Origin: an uncultured Lentisphaeria bacterium | GTDB lineage: Bacteria; Verrucomicrobiota; Lentisphaeria; Oligosphaerales; Oligosphaeraceae | NCBI GenBank assembly: GCA_934661755.1 | Contig: CAKUJM010000012.1 | Location: 1 to 60,143 of the forward strand | Direction of reading: 5' to 3' | Length of the DNA: 60,143 bases | Part shown: piece by piece, positions 34,220-42,585 of the stretch | How the letters are laid out: every line of letters starts with the position of its first letter | How positions within the stretch are numbered: position 1 is the first letter of the stretch | Position numbers and translations under genes: made by a program | Notes under the pieces: model-generated | The model's database searches: none | Seen by the model: the letters and a program-made list of their open reading frames with translations, nothing else | Told to the model about the DNA's origin: nothing

Positions 34220-36240
34220 AAAGGCGCATCGACTCTCCCGCCGGAGGCAATGAAGCCGCCGGGATGATGGACCAGGTCCGCCATGCCGCCACCCCGGAGG
34301 CGATGAAGGCGGATCATTGGGTGCAGCTGCAGGCGGCTCCGGACGGCGCGATGGTGCTGTCCTGCGGCGGCACGGCGCTGTCGATCAACCCGGCGACCCT
34401 GCAGGTTGCGGCATTCCGCAACGGGGTGAAATTCGCATTGCGCCCGCCGGAATCCGCCGTGGTCCGCCTTCCTGACGGCCGGGATTGCCCGTTCCGGCTT
34501 CAGGATGCCGGACGGCGCCAGACGGCCACGGAACAATGGGCGGGGATCCGCGGCATCGCCATCCACCTCTCGGAGTTCCACCTCCCCGGCGGCCACCCCG
34601 GGCCGGAGGTCGTGCTGTTCGCGGGGCTGGACTACGTCTCCGGCGACGCGGTATTCGAGCTGCGGGCACGGGAGGATCGCTGCGCGCTGCGCGAAGCCAG
34701 CTGGCCGGGCGCCTTCGACGGCGGCGACATCGACGCCGCCATCCTGCCGCACACCCAAGGGCTGATGATCCCGCGGCATTGGCCGAAGGTGATCGACTCG
34801 CCATACGCCGATGACGGCAAAATCGCCCACTGCTACAGCATCGCCTTCTACATGCCGTGGTGGGGCGTCACCCGCGGCGGCCATTCGGCCATGATGGTGA
34901 TCGACACCCCGGACGATGCGGGGATGCGCCTCTTCCATGACCCGGACGAAGGCACCACCATCTCGCCAAAATGGCTGCATTCGATGGGCAAAATGGATTA
35001 CACCCGCCGCGCACGGCTCAAGATCCTCGAGGGGAATTATGTGGCCATGGCCAAGGCCTACCGGCAGATCGCCCGCGAAAACGGCACCCTCCGCACCACC
35101 GCGGCCAAGATCGCCCAAACCCCGGCGCTGGCACGGCTGATCGGCGCGCCGATAATCCACACCGGCGCCTATCAATATGACGCGCGGAAACACGCCGACG
35201 CCTATCTCAACCGCTATGACGAGCTGGCGGAAAAGCTCACCCGGCTGCATGACGAGCTGGGGTTCGACCGCGCATACCTCCACCTGGACGGCATCGGCTA
35301 CCGCGGATATGACAACCTCGAGCCCGACCAGCTGCCCGTCGGCCCCAAGGCCGGCGGCGCCGACGGCCTGAGGCGCTTCCTCGAATGCGCCCGCGCCCTG
35401 GGATGCCTGGTGGCCTACCACCAGCAATTCCGCGACATGTACCTGGACGCGCCCAGCTATGACGAGGGGCTGCTGCTGCTGCGCGAGGACGGCACCCGCC
35501 ATATCGAGGACTCGTGGGCCGGCGGACGCAACGCGCTGATGTGCGCGACGCGCGCGATGGATTACATTAAGCGCAACAACGCCTTCCTGGCCGCCGCCGG
35601 GCTCGCCCCGGACGGCTGCTACCTCGATGTCTTTTCCGCCGTCTCCGGTGACGAGTGCTACCACCCCGCCCACCGCATGAGCCGCACCGCCTGCCTCCGG
35701 CATCGCCGGGAGTGCTTCGAATACATCCGCCAGAACGTCGGCATCGTCAGCTCAGAGGAGGCCGCCGACTGGGCCATCCGAAGCCTCCATCTGGTGCATC
35801 ACACCACCTGGGCAGTCGATGCCAACTACGACAACTTCGCCATCACACTGCCGCTTTTCGCGCTGGTCTACCATGATGCGCTGATCGTGCCATTCGAGAC
35901 CGGCCGCCAGCGCGGATCCTACTACTACACCAAAAACGACCTGCCATTCCTCCACGCGCTCATTTCCGCCGGAATGCCGTACCTGCCCATCGACGCCACC
36001 GCCGAGGACGCCGCGGCGGTGAAGATCGCCGCCGAGCTGCATGGCCGTGCCGCATTGTCGGAGATGACCGGCCATCAGCTGCTTGACCCGGATGGCCGGC
36101 GCCAGCGCGCCACCTACGAGGGCGCAATCACCGTCACCACCGATCAGAATACCGGCGACTGGGAGATTGCCTACCCGGACAAGGTCCTGCGCGGCAATGC
36201 CGTCAAGTGGCGCGTCACCGTCTCGCAATCGCAATCATGA
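34216..36240 (+). CDS. DUF5696-type putative glycoside hydrolase
   Basis: 674 residues; the ATG overlaps the previous stop (ATGA). Features of DUF5696 proteins, which are related to clan GH-type barrels such as GH101, are visible in order: an N-terminal beta-sandwich-like part, YLHLDGIGYRGYDNLEPDQLP, LVAYHQQFRDMYLDAPSYDE, DGCYLDVFSAV, DECYHPAHRMSR and NVGIVSSEEAADW. Asp and Glu in these motifs are candidate catalytic residues. There is no signal peptide, so it is probably cytoplasmic and acts on imported oligosaccharide released by the upstream enzyme. Activity of the family is not established to my knowledge. Confidence 0.8.
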   Translation: MKRRIDSPAGGNEAAGMMDQVRHAATPEAMKADHWVQLQAAPDGAMVLSCGGTALSINPATLQVAAFRNGVKFALRPPESAVVRLPDGRDCPFRLQDAGRRQTATEQWAGIRGIAIHLSEFHLPGGHPGPEVVLFAGLDYVSGDAVFELRAREDRCALREASWPGAFDGGDIDAAILPHTQGLMIPRHWPKVIDSPYADDGKIAHCYSIAFYMPWWGVTRGGHSAMMVIDTPDDAGMRLFHDPDEGTTISPKWLHSMGKMDYTRRARLKILEGNYVAMAKAYRQIARENGTLRTTAAKIAQTPALARLIGAPIIHTGAYQYDARKHADAYLNRYDELAEKLTRLHDELGFDRAYLHLDGIGYRGYDNLEPDQLPVGPKAGGADGLRRFLECARALGCLVAYHQQFRDMYLDAPSYDEGLLLLREDGTRHIEDSWAGGRNALMCATRAMDYIKRNNAFLAAAGLAPDGCYLDVFSAVSGDECYHPAHRMSRTACLRHRRECFEYIRQNVGIVSSEEAADWAIRSLHLVHHTTWAVDANYDNFAITLPLFALVYHDALIVPFETGRQRGSYYYTKNDLPFLHALISAGMPYLPIDATAEDAAAVKIAAELHGRAALSEMTGHQLLDPDGRRQRATYEGAITVTTDQNTGDWEIAYPDKVLRGNAVKWRVTVSQSQS

Positions 36241-37115
36241 ATGGCATGACGACTGGAAATCCCCCGGCGCCTGACGAGCTGCTGGTGCTGGGCAGCGCCT
36301 CCGCCGAGGCCATGCCGGCGGTCTTCTGCAATTGCCATTTCTGCCAGCGCGCCGCCGCGGCCGGAGGCAGGAATGTGCGCACCCGCACCGCCTTCGCCCT
36401 CGGCAGGACCATCCGCATCGACTGGGGGCCTGACGCCCTGGCGCAGAACCGCCACTTCGGGCTGGACGCCAATGGCCTGCGCCATGTCTTCATCACCCAC
36501 AGCCATGAAGACCACCTCTTTCCCATGGATTTCTGGGTGCGGTCGGTGATGACCCTGCCGCATGACGCCGTCATGCGCCTGTATGGCAATGACCGGGTGC
36601 TGGACGCCGTCGGCGCCGCAATCGGCGGCGACTGGCCCAAGGCCAGGATCATCCCGGTGTCCATGCGCCCCGGCGACGAGGTGTTCCTGGACGGCGAGGC
36701 TCTCGCGGTGCAGGCGCTGGCCGCCAGCCACGTCGACTCCGAGCAGGCGCTGATGTTCCGCTTCACCTGCGACCGCTACCGGCTGCTGCTCACCGGCGAC
36801 ACCGGCCCTTTTTCGGAGGAGACCATGCAGGCGCTCTCCGGCGCCCGCCTTTCCACCATGCTGATCGACTCCACCTGGGTGATGGAAGACCGCGAGGAGG
36901 GCCACCTGGGCCTCCCCGGGGTCGCCAGGATCGTCGCGGCCTTGCGGAAAAGCTCGGCGCTGCAATCCGACGCGCTGATCGTGCCGGTGCATCTTGGCAC
37001 CGGCCGCGGCGCATTGATCCATGACGACCTCGCCCGGCGGCTTGAGCCGCTGGGAATGCACCCGGCCTGGGATGGCATGCGCATCGACCTGGCCACCAAC
37101 CGCATCCATCCATGA
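36237..37115 (+). CDS. PhnP-like metallo-beta-lactamase-fold hydrolase
   Basis: 292 residues from the ATG that overlaps the previous stop (ATGA). The metal site THSHEDH (H88, H90, D92, H93) is intact. An N-terminal CNCHFC (C31, C33, C36) matches the structural zinc site of PhnP-type phosphodiesterases, which open cyclic phosphates. A later LLLTGDTGPF supplies the bridging Asp. In this glycan operon it may hydrolyse a phosphodiester substituent on the sugar. A distant relative lies at 56010-56804 in the window. Confidence 0.82.
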   Translation: MNGMTTGNPPAPDELLVLGSASAEAMPAVFCNCHFCQRAAAAGGRNVRTRTAFALGRTIRIDWGPDALAQNRHFGLDANGLRHVFITHSHEDHLFPMDFWVRSVMTLPHDAVMRLYGNDRVLDAVGAAIGGDWPKARIIPVSMRPGDEVFLDGEALAVQALAASHVDSEQALMFRFTCDRYRLLLTGDTGPFSEETMQALSGARLSTMLIDSTWVMEDREEGHLGLPGVARIVAALRKSSALQSDALIVPVHLGTGRGALIHDDLARRLEPLGMHPAWDGMRIDLATNRIHP

Positions 37116-38008
37116 CCCCCATTGCCTTCATACTGATATTCATCTCGGTCTTCCTCCATGCCGCCTGGAATTTCCTGAGCAAAAAGAACAACCCCTCGGC
37201 GGCATATTACATGATCGCCAGCGCCACCGCCAGCCTGATCTGGCTGGGGTTCTTCCTGTGCAGCCCGATACGGCTGGCGGATCTGCCGCCGCGATTCTGG
37301 CTGATGCTGGCCTTCAGCACCGCCGGCGAGGTCATGTACTCCGTCGGATTGGCATACGGATACCGCAATGGCGACATCTCGATGGTCTATCCCCTGGGAC
37401 GGGCGCTGCCGGTGCTGCTCACCGCCGCCGTCACCAGCATCTTCGGACTGGGCAAGACCCCCGGAATGCTGGCCTTCGCCGGGATGGCGCTGATCTTCAC
37501 CGGATGCATCCTGATGCCGCTGAAGCATATCGACGAGCTGCACTGGCGCACCTACTGCACGCCGGTCATATTCTATGTGCTGCTTATCGCCGTCGGAGTG
37601 ACTACCTATACCATCTTCGACAGCGAGGCCTCGCGGCTGCTGAACCAAATCCCCGGCAGCACGCGGATGATGAAGGCGCTATTCTACCTCTTCTTCGTGG
37701 AGGCCGCAATGTCCGTGGCGCTTGGCGGCGTGGTGCTCGCCAACCGCCACGAACGCGCCGAGTTCAAGCGGCTCTTCCTGAAGACCTCCGGACCGCTGGT
37801 CACCGGCCTCTTCAGCTCCTCCGCCTACGGGCTGGTGCTGCTGGCAATGAACTTCGTGACCAATGTCAGCTATATCCAGGCATTCCGGCAAATGAGCCTG
37901 CCGCTGGGAGTGCTGGCCGGAGTCTTCATCCTCCACGAGCGCTGCAGCCGCACCAAGTTGCTCGGAATATCCCTGGTGGTCACCGGGCTGGTGGTGGTGT
38001 CGTTCTAG
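37112..38008 (+). CDS. EamA/DMT-family transporter
   Basis: 298 residues with about ten hydrophobic segments in two repeats, the layout of drug/metabolite (EamA) exporters; ASATASLIWLGFFL and the final GISLVVTGLVVVSF are membrane spans. The ATG overlaps the metallo-hydrolase stop (ATGA), making it the last gene of the four-gene unit. It could import or export a sugar breakdown product. A repeated YGLVLLAMNFVTNVSYIQAFRQMSLPLGVLAGV-type half resembles transporters for small metabolites; substrate unknown. Confidence 0.85.
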   Translation: MTPIAFILIFISVFLHAAWNFLSKKNNPSAAYYMIASATASLIWLGFFLCSPIRLADLPPRFWLMLAFSTAGEVMYSVGLAYGYRNGDISMVYPLGRALPVLLTAAVTSIFGLGKTPGMLAFAGMALIFTGCILMPLKHIDELHWRTYCTPVIFYVLLIAVGVTTYTIFDSEASRLLNQIPGSTRMMKALFYLFFVEAAMSVALGGVVLANRHERAEFKRLFLKTSGPLVTGLFSSSAYGLVLLAMNFVTNVSYIQAFRQMSLPLGVLAGVFILHERCSRTKLLGISLVVTGLVVVSF

Positions 38009-38101
38009 CGCGCCATCCCGAATCCACGGGAGGCCATGCCGGCGGGGGTCGGTGGATGGGCATCGTCTCCCATCCGCTCCAATATTTTCCCGCCAGCCTT
38101 G

Positions 38102-39034
38102 CTATTTTTCCAACGGAGCGCGCAGGGCGTGCACCAGGACGCCGACCACCCCCAGGATGGCCATGCCCATCGCAAAGGATATCATCAGCAGCAGCAGCGA
38201 CATCACGCCAGAATCGCCGCCGGCCATCATGCTGCGCATGGTCTCCGGGACCTCGCCAAACAGCAACCACAGCACCCCCGTCCCCGTCTGGGAATTGACC
38301 GAAAGCAGGATCTGGAAGACCCAGATGTAGCCGATGACAAACAGCCATCCGCAGATCTGCGTGGCCATCCCCGCCAGATAGAAGCAGAACGACGCCACCC
38401 CCCGCGGCAGGCTCGACAGCATATACCGGGTCAAGGCGGAGAACATCATCACCGCGCTGACCAGCGAAAGCACCACATTGGCCTGGAAATACGGCGCAAA
38501 GCGCACGGCACGGCTGACTGGCGTGAAGAGGAAATACCAGAACAGCGCAGTATCGACAAATATGCACGACCACAGCCGCACCGCCTCCAGCGAGGGCGCC
38601 TTGCCATTCCAGCGCGACTTGCCCTGCACCCAGGAGTTGCTCTGCAACTGCGTCTGCGACAATCCGGCGACCGTATGCGTCCGGTTCCACAGCAGCCGGT
38701 GATAGCGCGAATACGCGTCCGGCAACTCCAGCTGCGGCAGCATGAACACCCCCAGGCAGATGATGGCGCCCACCAGCACCGGCCACCACGACATCACCGC
38801 GAATCCGCCGGAGAACACACAGATATTCCAGAAGCAGAACCCCAGCAGCATCCCCGCCAGCAGCAATGTCAGCGCCGCCGCCAGGCGCAGCCGCGCCGGC
38901 AACGGCAGATGCGCCACCGCGTCGTAGTCCTGCAGCTGCACAAAGGCGTCGACGCTGGACTGCACCGTGGCCGCCGCCTCGCCGCCAGCACCATCTACGG
39001 CAGCCGGTTTTTCCGATGTTTCCTCAGAGCTCAT
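38102..39034 (-). CDS. integral membrane protein of unknown function
   Basis: About 310 residues from the ATG at MSSEETSEK; an ATG five codons earlier is possible. A ~55-residue soluble acidic/Ala-rich N-terminus precedes about six hydrophobic segments: LAALTLLLAGMLLGF, WWPVLVGAIICLGVFML, LWSCIFVDTALFWYFLF, VVLSLVSAVMMFSAL, FYLAGMATQICGWLFVIGYIW and LLLLMISFAMGMAILGVVG. No family recognised. The start overlaps the end of the H-protein-like gene by 11 bp, so the two are translationally linked; this gene is the better clue to what that H-like protein does. Confidence 0.78.
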   Translation of the reverse strand: MSSEETSEKPAAVDGAGGEAAATVQSSVDAFVQLQDYDAVAHLPLPARLRLAAALTLLLAGMLLGFCFWNICVFSGGFAVMSWWPVLVGAIICLGVFMLPQLELPDAYSRYHRLLWNRTHTVAGLSQTQLQSNSWVQGKSRWNGKAPSLEAVRLWSCIFVDTALFWYFLFTPVSRAVRFAPYFQANVVLSLVSAVMMFSALTRYMLSSLPRGVASFCFYLAGMATQICGWLFVIGYIWVFQILLSVNSQTGTGVLWLLFGEVPETMRSMMAGGDSGVMSLLLLMISFAMGMAILGVVGVLVHALRAPLEK

Positions 39035-39437
39035 CCAGGTATTTGGCATATTGCGCGCCGTTCATCAGGAGGCCAAGCTCCGCCTCGTCGTCAAACTGCA
39101 TCTTGAAGAGCCAGCTGCCCTGGTAATCCATGTAGATGGATGTCGGGTCGTCAATCACGTCCTGGTTGACCTCCAGCACCCGTCCCGTAAGCGGACACCG
39201 GAAGGCGCGGACATGGTTTCCGACATGGATATGGATGCAGATGCTCTCCAGTTCCAGCTCGTCGCCGACGGCCGGCACCTCGATGCTGTCGATCGCTCCA
39301 AGCTCATCCGCCAGATAGTCGGTGATTCCCACCAGCGCGGTATGCGACTCAAGATCCGGCTGCGCCCAGACATGGCGCCTGGTGAAAACCAGATCCTCGG
39401 GATATTCGGAAGCCTTTTGTTCTTTTGCTGCTTTCAC
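39024..39437 (-). CDS. glycine cleavage H-protein-like protein lacking the lipoyl lysine
   Basis: 137 residues with the GcvH/lipoyl-domain fold: FTRRHVWAQPD, VGITDYLADELG, CPLTGRVLEVNQDVIDDP and GSWLFKMQFDDEAEL. In true GcvH the lipoyl group sits on Lys in the motif ESVKAAS. An ungapped alignment from the VG at 57-58 to the G at 85 places Asn74 (in VGNHVRAF) at that position, and no lysine lies nearby. It therefore cannot carry lipoate as GcvH does. No gcvT or gcvP is adjacent. It is co-transcribed with the six-span membrane protein, suggesting a repurposed structural or binding role. Confidence 0.85.
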   Translation of the reverse strand: MKAAKEQKASEYPEDLVFTRRHVWAQPDLESHTALVGITDYLADELGAIDSIEVPAVGDELELESICIHIHVGNHVRAFRCPLTGRVLEVNQDVIDDPTSIYMDYQGSWLFKMQFDDEAELGLLMNGAQYAKYLDEL

Positions 39438-39534
39438 TTTCGTATTGACCTCTCATGCCACCGGGCCTCGCCATTTCCATGCGCCCGGCCTCAATTTACA
39501 TAAACACACGGCGTCCTTTGCGCCTGAATTTTGC

Positions 39535-39563
39535 ATACTATACACAGCTTTGCGAATTTGCAA
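39535..39563 (-). promoter_or_regulatory. candidate promoter for the H-like protein operon
   Basis: On the minus strand TTGCAA (39563-39558), 17 bp, TAGTAT (39540-39535), about 100 bp before the start codon. A TATAGT overlaps with shorter spacing. Confidence 0.45.
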
Positions 39564-39670
39564 CTGGATTCCCGCAATCCGGAGGGCTTTTTCTCACGTC
39601 ATGGCGCCTAAATGCGCACCGGGATGCGCCGGTCACGCCGGTCACTGCAAGCCCGGCGCGGCCTTTACGG

Positions 39671-41371
39671 CTACTCCACGGGGGGGAAGACCTGCTTCAG
39701 CGACGATATCATCGACGTCACATCGGGCATATCCCGCTCCAGATTGACCTCGTGGATGCTGGCGTAGACAAGCAGGGTGTGGTTCTCCTGCGGGAAGAGC
39801 CATCCCGCGACCACCCGCCGCTCCTCCGGCAGCTCCAGCACCATCCGCAGCGCATTTTCCGACGGCACTGGCGACTTCTCCACTGCCCGGCAATCGCGCA
39901 GGACCGCTCCGGGGGGAAGCCATTCGCCCACCATCGACACCGCCTCGGCGGGGTCCTTCCCCCTGAAATCATCCTCATTAAGCAGCAATCCCCAGATGAT
40001 GAACTCGGTGGGCGTGGCGGTGCGCATCTCGTCCATCGGCATCAGCCGCATCTGCTTTTTGTTCTTATCCAGCGGCGGAGGCGCGTCATTGGTGTTTTCC
40101 AAAATCGTCGGCATCTCAAAATCCTCAATGCCATTGGAGATCTTTTTCTTGCCGTCCTTCTTCGGCTTGTTGGTGATTGACGGAAAGAAGAGGATCGTCG
40201 GATGCAATTCCGGCTCCAGGTCCTGCCAGCCAAATGGCATCATCACCGCGAAGCGCTCGTAGAGGAAATTGAGTTTGGTGTCCTGCTTCATATGCGCCGG
40301 CTCCACCGGGTTGGCCACCATCTCCAGCGCGGTCTGCCAGGATGGCACGCCGGAGCGGACGGATGATGCCGCGCCCCGCCCGACTTGCCACCGTCCCGCC
40401 CAAATCAGCAGCAAGACCATTGCGAACAGCAGCGCCGTCAACGCCAGTGGATGGCGCCGCAGCCACACGCCGACGCCGCAGAACAGATCCGCGATGCGCC
40501 GGGAGGCGTCCAATGCAAAGCAGCGCAGATGCGACCGCCAATTGCCGACGCCGCCATCCTGGCAGAGCTGTTCAATGCGGGCGAATTCCCGATTGATCGC
40601 AACCAGATTCGCCAGCCGCTGCGAGGAAAAGCGGTTGCACAGCCGCCGCGAAAGCGCCGCCAGCTCGCGATTGACGATGCCGAAATCCATGGCTGTCGGC
40701 AACGACGGAAAACTGCTGGCGCCATTGCCGCTGACACAGCAGTAGATGATCTTGCCGAAGGCGTAGAGGTCGTTGCGCTGGCGGGATTCGCGGCTGTCGC
40801 TGGAATACTCGCCGGAGCGCACCTCCGGGGGGATGAATTCCAGGGTGCCCGCCAGCTGGGTGAGTGTCCCGCTCAGCTGCGACAGCAGCCCCATGTCCGC
40901 CAGCTTCGGCCGGCCGCCAATGAAGAGGATGTTCTCGGGCTTGATGTCGCGATGGGCAAATCCGGCACTGTGGAGGGCGTTGATGTTGCGCAGGATGCCT
41001 GAAAGCACCGGCAGGAGCAGATCCGGCGCCAATGCGCCATGCTGCTCCAGCCGGAGCGCCAGGGTGTCGGGAACATAGCGCCCCATGCCGGGGACGGGAT
41101 CGGCGGCCTCCATGGTATAGAAGAAGTTGTCATCATCGTCGCCGACATGGTAGAGATGCAGCAGACCGGGAGTGTCCTCCGCAATCCGCCGGTAGTTGGT
41201 GATGCCCTTGAGCTCGCGTTCCCAGTCCGCGCCGATGCGCGACTTCGGGATGACCTTCAAGGCCAGATATTTCCCGGAGATGTCACGGCAATAGTAGACT
41301 TCGCCGAATGCGCCGCCGCCGCAATACTGGACGACGGTGAGGTTGTAGATGGTCTGGCCTGGTTGCAGCAT
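39671..41371 (-). CDS. membrane-anchored serine/threonine protein kinase
   Basis: 566 residues from the ATG with AAAGGTG in front; the longer frame upstream overlaps the Opp permease region on the same strand and lacks support. The Hanks-type kinase domain covers ~10-220: glycine loop CGGGAFGEVYY, ATP lysine K39 (LALKV), catalytic HRDIKPEN (140-147), DMG (159-161) in place of DFG, and PPE (181-183) for APE. A transmembrane segment lies at ~308-327. The C-terminal ~230 residues are probably periplasmic with no recognised sensor domain. It may sense an envelope signal. The DMG change does not by itself abolish activity, since the Asp is kept. Confidence 0.9.
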   Translation of the reverse strand: MLQPGQTIYNLTVVQYCGGGAFGEVYYCRDISGKYLALKVIPKSRIGADWERELKGITNYRRIAEDTPGLLHLYHVGDDDDNFFYTMEAADPVPGMGRYVPDTLALRLEQHGALAPDLLLPVLSGILRNINALHSAGFAHRDIKPENILFIGGRPKLADMGLLSQLSGTLTQLAGTLEFIPPEVRSGEYSSDSRESRQRNDLYAFGKIIYCCVSGNGASSFPSLPTAMDFGIVNRELAALSRRLCNRFSSQRLANLVAINREFARIEQLCQDGGVGNWRSHLRCFALDASRRIADLFCGVGVWLRRHPLALTALLFAMVLLLIWAGRWQVGRGAASSVRSGVPSWQTALEMVANPVEPAHMKQDTKLNFLYERFAVMMPFGWQDLEPELHPTILFFPSITNKPKKDGKKKISNGIEDFEMPTILENTNDAPPPLDKNKKQMRLMPMDEMRTATPTEFIIWGLLLNEDDFRGKDPAEAVSMVGEWLPPGAVLRDCRAVEKSPVPSENALRMVLELPEERRVVAGWLFPQENHTLLVYASIHEVNLERDMPDVTSMISSLKQVFPPVE

Positions 41372-41478
41372 GATGGTCGCACCTTTTGGTCTTGAAACAG
41401 GTTGTTTCGCGGCATTGCGGGACGCAGGATCTTCCCCCTGGGAAAAACGCGTCCTGCCAGAGTTGTTGAAAACGCGCT

Positions 41479-42585
41479 TCAGCGGCTGCGCAGACGCGGA
41501 TCCAGCGCGTCGCGGACGGCATCGCCAAAAAGGTTGGCGGGCAGCACCAGCCCCAGCATGAAGACAAAGGCGGATGCCAGCTTCCACCACACCAGCGGCT
41601 CGCGGGTAAGCTCGCTGCGCGCATCGTTGATCATCGTCCCCCACGACATGGTATTTGCGCCCACGCCGATGCCCAGGTAGGTGAGCACCGCCTCCGAAAG
41701 CACCTCCGAGGAGAAGCGCAGCACGGTGGTGATGATCACCACATGCAGCACATTCGGGACCACATGCCGCAGGATCACCCGCCATCGCGGCACTCCGCAG
41801 GCGATTGCGGCGGCGATGAAGTCCTGTGACCGCAGCTTCAGGGTCTCCGCCCTCAGCAGCCGGCAAAGCGTGGTCCAGGAGGCCAGTCCCATCGCCAGGC
41901 ACAGCTGGGTGAGGCCGGCGCCGAAAATGACGATGAAGGCGGCGATGAAAAGCACTGTCGGCACCGAGCTGATGACGGTGTAGACATACTGGATCAAGTC
42001 ATCAAGCCAGCCGCCGAAGAACCCGGAGAGAATCCCGAAGAACATGGCGAACGGCACCGCGATCAGCGTCGTCAGCAACCCGATGATGATGCCGGTGCGG
42101 ATGCTCTTGAAGCACAGATAAAGCACATCCATGCCGATGCGGTCCGTCCCGCACCAGTGGCTGCGGGGGTGCCGCAGCCGGGGATGTATCCGCTGCACCC
42201 GCCCGTCCGGCGCGGTCACGGTCTCCGACCAGCTGCCTTGCTGTGCGAATGGCGCGGAGTAGGAAAATTCCCGCCGGCTCTCCAGTCCGCCCAGCAGCCG
42301 GTCCAGCAGCGACCGCCCGCGGTCATAGACGACGGCGCCATTTTCCGCGTGCCGCAGCACCGTGCCATCCTGGGGATCGCGCATGGGCGAACGCCAGCCG
42401 ATCGAATCGGCCAGCGCCACCGCGACATAGAACGACAGAATGACGGCGGAGGCCACCGCCACCGGCCGCGCGACGATTTCGCGGCACGCCAGGCGCCAGT
42501 ACTGCCGCCGTGACAGCATCCAGGCGACGGCAGCGGCGCCACCGACCAGCGCCGCGGTAATCAGATTTTGCCAGAACCAGCTCAT
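41479..42585 (-). CDS. oligopeptide/nickel-type ABC transporter permease (OppC/DppC-like)
   Basis: 368 residues from the ATG at MSWFWQNLI, which overlaps the OppB stop (ATGA). Membrane segments at both ends of the protein surround the permease core. The EAA loop is AAIACGVPRWRVILRHVVPNVL, followed by EAVLTYLGIGV and SWGTMI, all typical of OppC. A ~110-residue periplasmic insert (RRSLLDRLLGGLESRREF and following) after the first span is longer than usual. Partner of the B-type permease and binding protein next door; no ATPase genes are in the operon. Confidence 0.9.
   Translation of the reverse strand: MSWFWQNLITAALVGGAAAVAWMLSRRQYWRLACREIVARPVAVASAVILSFYVAVALADSIGWRSPMRDPQDGTVLRHAENGAVVYDRGRSLLDRLLGGLESRREFSYSAPFAQQGSWSETVTAPDGRVQRIHPRLRHPRSHWCGTDRIGMDVLYLCFKSIRTGIIIGLLTTLIAVPFAMFFGILSGFFGGWLDDLIQYVYTVISSVPTVLFIAAFIVIFGAGLTQLCLAMGLASWTTLCRLLRAETLKLRSQDFIAAAIACGVPRWRVILRHVVPNVLHVVIITTVLRFSSEVLSEAVLTYLGIGVGANTMSWGTMINDARSELTREPLVWWKLASAFVFMLGLVLPANLFGDAVRDALDPRLRSR

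Noticed and set aside
32546..35703. Two long minus-strand ORFs opposite the glycoside hydrolase genes
   Set aside because: Shadows of GC-rich coding sequence with no recognisable features; the plus-strand genes are coupled by ATGA and family-like.
41372..41902. Upstream extension of the kinase gene to 743 residues
   Set aside because: The extension lies antisense-like over the OppC coding region in another frame, and a good ribosome site precedes the ATG at 41371.
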